From Prosthecobacter debontii (GTDB lineage: Bacteria; Verrucomicrobiota; Verrucomicrobiia; Verrucomicrobiales; Akkermansiaceae): DNA of 9,841 bases. The position numbers and the translations under genes are program-made. Of the stretch, positions 6,342 to 9,841 are shown one piece after another. Location: positions 1-9,841 of the forward strand of contig CAMCXJ010000075.1 in NCBI GenBank assembly GCA_945883455.1, read 5' to 3'. The notes below the pieces were generated by a model. The model was not told where the DNA came from and searched no databases. It saw nothing but the letters and a program-made list of their open reading frames with translations. Every line of letters starts with the position of its first letter. Within the stretch, counting starts at the first letter, position 1.

Positions 6342-7163
6342 ATGAAACGAATCGCAAGCGCCCTCATCATCTCCGCCCTTTCCGCCTCCCTCTCCACCGC
6401 CGCGGATTTCCTCGAACCCTTCGAGCACATCCACCTCAGCAAAAGCGGCGCGCCCTACGTCCACTCATTCGGGATCGAGCCCGCCTTCACCGGCCGCGAC
6501 CTTTTCATCGATCACACCTACCGCGTGGGCAACGGCGTCGCGGAACACGAATCCGAGATCGAGCTGGAGTGGGCCTTCACCAAGCGCCTCGGAATGATCG
6601 TGGAACTCCCCTACGTCTGGGAGGACGAGGAAGGTGAAGCCACCGGCTCCGGATTCGGCGATCTCGCCATCGTGCCCCGCGCCCTGCTCATCGAAAGCGA
6701 GCGTTTCCTCCTCACCGCGCAGATGGAGGTCGTGCTGCCGACAGGAAGCAGCCGCTTCGGCGGCGAGACAGCCATCGCCCCGGGCATCGCCATGTGGAAC
6801 GACCTTGGAAAGGGGTGGACGCTGAACTCCGGTATCGCCATCGAGCACGGCTTCGACGCGGACGAAACCGAGCTCGTTTACGGCGTCGGACTCGTGAAAT
6901 CCTTCGGGAAAAAAGCGGCCGACCACGCCGATCATGCGGGACACAGCCACGCCACTGCCGGCCTTTTCCACCTCCACCTCGAAGTCACCGGCTCCACCCC
7001 GCTCAACGGCGCCGACAAGGGCGACATCAACCTCGAAGGCCTCGTCGGCGTCAGCTACGGGGTCATCTCCGGCCTCGACATCAGAGCCGGATACCTGTTT
7101 CCCCTAACCACCCCCAAGGACTTTGACAAAGGCTTTAACGGAGGCTTGGTCTTCCATTTCTGA
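6342..7163 (+). CDS. Exported beta-barrel-like (transporter-type) protein with a His-rich segment
   Basis: A 273-residue protein with a signal peptide (MKRIASALIISALSASLSTA, likely cleaved near residue 20-21). The rest is made of alternating amphipathic strands typical of a small outer-membrane barrel, ending LVFHF. The pattern 'VELPYVW...GFGDLAIVPRALL...MEVVLPTGSSRFGG...IAPGIA' resembles the family often annotated as 'transporter' or MetA-pathway-of-phenol-degradation-like outer-membrane proteins. That assignment says little about substrate. A loop at 192-212 has six histidines (195, 198, 201, 203, 210, 212; core HADHADHAGHSH), which suggests transition-metal binding. The start ATG at 6342 is chosen because the signal peptide begins there; the frame extends upstream to 6084 inside the RsmB-like gene. 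No Shine-Dalgarno is visible. It lies 175 nt after the RsmB-like gene and 48 nt before ruvC, and may be transcribed on its own from the AT-rich promoter region. Confidence 0.75.
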   Translation: MKRIASALIISALSASLSTAADFLEPFEHIHLSKSGAPYVHSFGIEPAFTGRDLFIDHTYRVGNGVAEHESEIELEWAFTKRLGMIVELPYVWEDEEGEATGSGFGDLAIVPRALLIESERFLLTAQMEVVLPTGSSRFGGETAIAPGIAMWNDLGKGWTLNSGIAIEHGFDADETELVYGVGLVKSFGKKAADHADHAGHSHATAGLFHLHLEVTGSTPLNGADKGDINLEGLVGVSYGVISGLDIRAGYLFPLTTPKDFDKGFNGGLVFHF

Positions 7164-7211
7164 GAAAACTTCCCGCTTCCCTGCACCGCGCCGCGTGGCC
7201 TTACTCCCTGC

Positions 7212-7715
7212 ATGCGCGTCCTTGCTGTTGATCCCGCCGTCCGGAACACGGGTTACGCTGTGCTGGAGGGCGATCCGCGCAAACCCACGGTGCTGGCCTA
7301 CGATGTGATCACTATCCCGCAGTCCATCCCGCAGTCCGCCGCGCTTTCCGCGATCCGCACGCACCTCGCGCATGTCATCGCGAAGCACCAGCCCGACGAG
7401 GTGGCGGTGGAGGGGATTATCTATGTGCAATCCCACCGCACCGCGATCACCATGGGCGCGGCACGGGCGGCGGCGCTCATCGCGGCGGCGGATCACGGCC
7501 TGCCGGTTTACGAATACGCACCGCGAAAAATCAAGATGGCCGTGGTCGGAAAAGGCACGGCGAACAAGGCGCAGGTGGCCTTCATGGTGCGCGCGCTGCT
7601 CGGCCTCGCCGAAACTCCACCTGCCGACGCGGCGGACGCGCTGGCCATCGGCCTCGCCCACCTCCAAGCCTCCGATCCGATCAGGGCGAAGTTGTTAGAT
7701 AGGCATTTGATCTGA
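7212..7715 (+). CDS. ruvC: RuvC crossover-junction endodeoxyribonuclease
   Basis: A 167-residue RuvC Holliday-junction resolvase. It cleaves four-way DNA junctions symmetrically, working with RuvAB in recombination repair. The N-terminus MRVLAVDPAVRNTGYAV has the RNase H-fold strand with catalytic Asp7. The other acidic residues are visible as Glu67 in VAVEGIIY and the Asp139/Asp142 pair in PPADAADALAIGLAH, matching the four carboxylates (7, 66, 138, 141) of E. coli RuvC. HRTAITMGAARAA (75-87) and PRKIKMAVVGKGTANKAQV (104-122) are the usual DNA-contact segments. Length is typical. No Shine-Dalgarno precedes the ATG. It starts 48 nt after the barrel protein and ends 4 nt before the TPMT-like gene; ruvA and ruvB are not in view. 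Confidence 0.95.
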   Translation: MRVLAVDPAVRNTGYAVLEGDPRKPTVLAYDVITIPQSIPQSAALSAIRTHLAHVIAKHQPDEVAVEGIIYVQSHRTAITMGAARAAALIAAADHGLPVYEYAPRKIKMAVVGKGTANKAQVAFMVRALLGLAETPPADAADALAIGLAHLQASDPIRAKLLDRHLI

Positions 7716-7719
7716 GATT

Positions 7720-8334
7720 ATGACCGACTGGAACGAACGATACCTTAGGGGTGAGACGCCATGGGAAAAGGGCGCACCCGCACCGCCTTTGCTGGAACTG
7801 TTAGAAAAAGCGGATCCGGAAATTTGGGGCGACGGCGCGGTGCTGATACCGGGTTGCGGGACAGGTCACGATGTCCGCGCACTAGCGAAGAAGGGCTTCT
7901 CGGCGCTGGGACTCGATCTCGCAGAGGAGGCGATCCTCCGCGCGCGCTCACATCCCAAGGTCGGTGGGGAGAGCTATGAGCTCGGTGATTTCCTCGACGC
8001 CGGATGGAGGGAGGGGAAACGTTTCTCCGCGATCTTCGAGCACACGTGCTTTTGCGCGATCGATCCGGCGCGGCGAATGGATTACGCAACGGCCTGCGCG
8101 GAACTGGTCATACCGGGCGGCTGCCTCGTCGGCGTGTTTTTCCTGACTCCCTACGATCCCGACGAGGAGTGGTCAGGGCCGCCGTTTCCCACCAGCATCG
8201 GGGAACTGGACGGGCTTTTCTCACCATGGTTCGAGCGGGAAACGGCATCGGTGCCGAAAGCCGCCTACCCCGGTCGCGAAGGGCGCGAGTGGCTGGCGGT
8301 TTACCGGAGGAAACAGGCGATGACCAAACAATGA
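7720..8334 (+). CDS. TPMT-family SAM-dependent methyltransferase
   Basis: A 204-residue class I methyltransferase of the thiopurine S-methyltransferase (TPMT) family. The opening WNERYLRGETPWEKGAPAP (4-22) is the family's N-terminal signature. The SAM-binding motif is VLIPGCGTGHDVRALA (41-56), followed by LGLDLAEEAI (63-72). EHTCFCAIDP (107-116) and MDYATACAELVIPGGCLVGVFF (120-141) match the central family block. Bacterial members methylate thiols, selenium or tellurium compounds, or halides; the physiological substrate here cannot be read from sequence. It begins 4 nt after the ruvC stop and ends in an ATGA overlap with lipB, so it is almost certainly part of that operon. The GGAGG at 8306-8310 lies inside its 3' end. 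Confidence 0.88.
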   Translation: MTDWNERYLRGETPWEKGAPAPPLLELLEKADPEIWGDGAVLIPGCGTGHDVRALAKKGFSALGLDLAEEAILRARSHPKVGGESYELGDFLDAGWREGKRFSAIFEHTCFCAIDPARRMDYATACAELVIPGGCLVGVFFLTPYDPDEEWSGPPFPTSIGELDGLFSPWFERETASVPKAAYPGREGREWLAVYRRKQAMTKQ

Positions 8335-8972
8335 AGCCGCCCTTGGACATCCAGCGCATCACGCATCCCGTTTCCTACGCCGACGGTCTGGCGATTCAGG
8401 AAAACGCCGTCGCGGCGATCCTCGCAGGCGAGATCGGCGATACCATTTTTCTGTTAGAGCATGAGCCGGTCTACACCATCGGCCGCCTGCGCGACCAATC
8501 CTCCCTCCGCTCCACCACAACCCTGCCGCATCCGGTTTGCGAAACAAATCGCGGCGGCCAAGCCACCTACCACGGCCCGGGGCAGCTCGTCGGCTATCTC
8601 ATCCTCGACCTCAATCCGCGCGGCCGTGACCTGCATCTCCATCTGCGTCTCATCGAGGACGCGCTGATCGCCGCCTGCGCGGATCTCGGCATATCCGCAA
8701 GCCGAAGGGAGGGTATGACGGGCGTTTGGGTGGAGAACCGCAAGCTCGCTTCCATCGGTGTGGGCGTGCGGAAATGGGTTTCGATGCACGGGTTTGCAAT
8801 CAACGTCACCCGCGAGTCGCTACCGCCTTTCCTCGCCATCACGCCCTGCGGGCTGGACGGGGTGAGCATGACTTGCTTGGAGGCCGAAGCTGCTGAACCG
8901 ATCGGCATGGTACTTGCTTGTGGTGCGCTAGAGGCAAGACTCTTGCAAAAATTCGGTCGAGCCAATATCTGA
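8331..8972 (+). CDS. lipB: LipB octanoyl-[ACP]:protein N-octanoyltransferase
   Basis: A 213-residue LipB, which moves octanoate from acyl carrier protein onto the lipoyl domains of pyruvate and 2-oxoglutarate dehydrogenases and the glycine cleavage H protein. LipA then adds sulfur. Family motifs: HEPVYTIGR (44-52), the signature NRGGQATYHGPGQLVGYLILDL (73-94, with His81), catalytic Lys138 in NRKLASIGVGVRKWVSMHGFAINV (136-159), and nucleophile Cys173 in ITPCGLDGVSM (170-180). The start ATG at 8331 overlaps the previous stop as ATGA and gives a normal-length protein. The frame extends upstream to 8004 within the methyltransferase gene, but this is a shadow. A GGAGG at 8306-8310 is 20 nt away, too far for a normal ribosome site, so translational coupling is likely. 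No lipA is in view. Confidence 0.95.
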   Translation: MKPPLDIQRITHPVSYADGLAIQENAVAAILAGEIGDTIFLLEHEPVYTIGRLRDQSSLRSTTTLPHPVCETNRGGQATYHGPGQLVGYLILDLNPRGRDLHLHLRLIEDALIAACADLGISASRREGMTGVWVENRKLASIGVGVRKWVSMHGFAINVTRESLPPFLAITPCGLDGVSMTCLEAEAAEPIGMVLACGALEARLLQKFGRANI

Positions 8973-9019
8973 TCTCTTTCAAGGCTCGGCGCTCGTATCT
9001 AATTTTTACTATCCCTTAC

Positions 9020-9712
9020 ATGAAGCGCTCACATTTTAAACACTCGGCCGGCTTCACCCTCATCGAATTGTTGGTGGTCATCACGATCATCGCCGTGCTT
9101 GTCGCGATCTCCGCCACTGCAACCATTCGTTTCCGGGCATCCGCCGACCGGTCAGCGACGCTGGGCGCACTCAGGCAGCTCCAGATCGCGAACATCAGCT
9201 ACGCAACGGATAACGGCGGATCCTTTGCCCCGCCCGAGGCTAAGCAGGTGGACGCTAACAAAGTGCCAACAGGGATCACCTACAAATGGTTCGAAAACCC
9301 GGATTTCATCAGCCAAATTAAAGGAGAGCTGGCCACCTTTTCCGGCAGCGGATCAACTGATTTTTCCGTTCCCCTCGCGCTGATGGATGCGGCCGTGGTT
9401 CGCAAAAAATCGGCGAAAAACACGACCTTGGATATCTGTTTCGGCTACACAACTCCTCTACAAGGCACGGCGCTGAAACAGGCGCGGTTAACCAACCCAA
9501 GCGCCAGCGCTGCATTCATCACCTGTGATATGCCTTTCATCGAGCACTCATCAAAAACGGCCATCGCATACCGCCATCAGAACAAAGCGCTGGTTGTCTA
9601 TTACGATGGACGCGCGGCCGTCATCACCAAGGCAGATGTAACCGGCATCGATTCCAAGGGCGGCGCTACGAACCCATTCTGGAAAGCCGACAGCGATCAA
9701 TTGACCCTTTGA
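9020..9712 (+). CDS. Type II secretion/type IV pilus-like pseudopilin with H-X9-DG C-terminal motif
   Basis: A 230-residue protein with a class III prepilin leader: MKRSHFKHSAG, then FTLIELLVVITIIAVLVAISA. Cleavage and N-methylation by prepilin peptidase are expected after Gly11, with Glu at mature position 5 and a membrane helix at about 12-32. A globular domain follows. Near the C-terminus, His186 is followed after nine residues by Asp196-Gly197 (RHQNKALVVYYDG), the H-X9-DG processing-associated signature known from large pseudopilin families of Verrucomicrobia, Planctomycetes and Lentisphaerae. Two cysteines (140 and 169) could form a disulfide. The start ATG at 9020 is set by the leader peptide. 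It is 47 nt after lipB; that gap is AT-richer than its surroundings and no Shine-Dalgarno is visible. No other pilus or secretion gene is nearby, so it appears as an orphan. Its partner machinery is unknown. Confidence 0.88.
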   Translation: MKRSHFKHSAGFTLIELLVVITIIAVLVAISATATIRFRASADRSATLGALRQLQIANISYATDNGGSFAPPEAKQVDANKVPTGITYKWFENPDFISQIKGELATFSGSGSTDFSVPLALMDAAVVRKKSAKNTTLDICFGYTTPLQGTALKQARLTNPSASAAFITCDMPFIEHSSKTAIAYRHQNKALVVYYDGRAAVITKADVTGIDSKGGATNPFWKADSDQLTL

Positions 9713-9770
9713 AGCCAAGAGATTCGCGCTTGTCATCTGAATCGATCCAGTTTCATCTGGACGTGTTCAA

Positions 9771-9841
9771 ATGATTACAAAACTGTATTCGGCAGCGTTG
9801 CGCGGGGTGGACGCACTTGAGGTAGAGGTGGAGGTCAACGC
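9771..9841 (+). CDS. YifB/ComM-family Mg-chelatase-like AAA+ ATPase (partial, N-terminus)
   Basis: The ATG at 9771 opens a frame running off the right edge and reading MITKLYSAALRGVDALEVEV and on to VNA. This is the conserved N-terminus of the YifB/ComM family (pattern 'M-x-x-K-x-Y-S-A-A-x-x-G-x-x-A-x-x-V-E-V-E-V'), whose first domain has a Lon-protease-like fold, followed in full-length proteins by an AAA+ Mg-chelatase domain. ComM is a branch-migration helicase that aids integration of DNA during natural transformation. Only 23 complete codons are visible, so the ATPase motifs cannot be checked. No Shine-Dalgarno is evident. The 58-nt gap before it holds only a weak 5-bp hairpin (TCCAG/CTGGA, 9746-9761). 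Confidence 0.75.
   Translation, partial: MITKLYSAALRGVDALEVEVEVN

Noticed and set aside
5279..6442. Long minus-strand open frame (387 codons) opposite the RsmB-like gene
   Set aside because: It is a GC-rich antisense shadow with Gly/Glu/Val-rich composition and no recognisable motif, while the plus strand encodes a complete methyltransferase with all catalytic motifs.
8004..8330. N-terminal extension of LipB to 8004
   Set aside because: It overlaps the TPMT-like gene in another frame; LipB family length and the ATGA junction support 8331.
8943..9015. Possible promoters for the pseudopilin gene (TTGCAA-17-TATCTG, or a TCTAAT -10 near 9000)
   Set aside because: Each has only one hexamer of reasonable quality, and the second would leave a leader of about ten bases. 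The AT-rich gap is suggestive, but no pair is good enough to list.

Overview
The window looks like a chromosomal segment of a GC-rich Gram-negative bacterium, most likely a verrucomicrobium or a close relative in the PVC group. The evidence is a pseudopilin with the H-X9-DG C-terminal signature common in Verrucomicrobia, Planctomycetes and Lentisphaerae, a TonB-dependent receptor (so an outer membrane), and mostly weak or absent Shine-Dalgarno sequences. There is no integrase, transposase, CRISPR array, tRNA or rRNA. Both edges cut genes: the 5' end of argJ at the left and the 5' end of a YifB/ComM-type Mg-chelatase-like ATPase at the right.

Left half, minus strand (about 1-4900). Read in the direction of transcription, it holds a candidate promoter, a clear TPP (thiamin pyrophosphate) riboswitch, a strong leader hairpin, a TonB-dependent outer-membrane receptor, a PnuC-family inner-membrane transporter, and a small NadR-type P-loop kinase. 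The three genes are tightly packed (14-15 nt gap, then an ATGA overlap). After a 73-nt gap follow an RlmI-like 23S rRNA methyltransferase and the start of argJ. The riboswitch indicates that the receptor and the PnuC-like protein move thiamin or a thiamin precursor rather than nicotinamide riboside (a PnuT assignment). It also makes the NadR-like kinase a candidate thiamin-trapping enzyme. This operon is the most interesting part of the window.

Right half, plus strand (4982-9841). An RsmB/NOP-family rRNA m5C methyltransferase diverges from the thiamin operon. After a probable terminator comes a small exported beta-barrel-like protein with a histidine-rich segment, preceded by an AT-rich palindromic promoter region. 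Then follow ruvC, a TPMT-family methyltransferase and lipB (4-nt gap, then an ATGA overlap), a pseudopilin, and the start of the YifB/ComM-like gene. These are mostly housekeeping genes of DNA repair, lipoylation and RNA modification.
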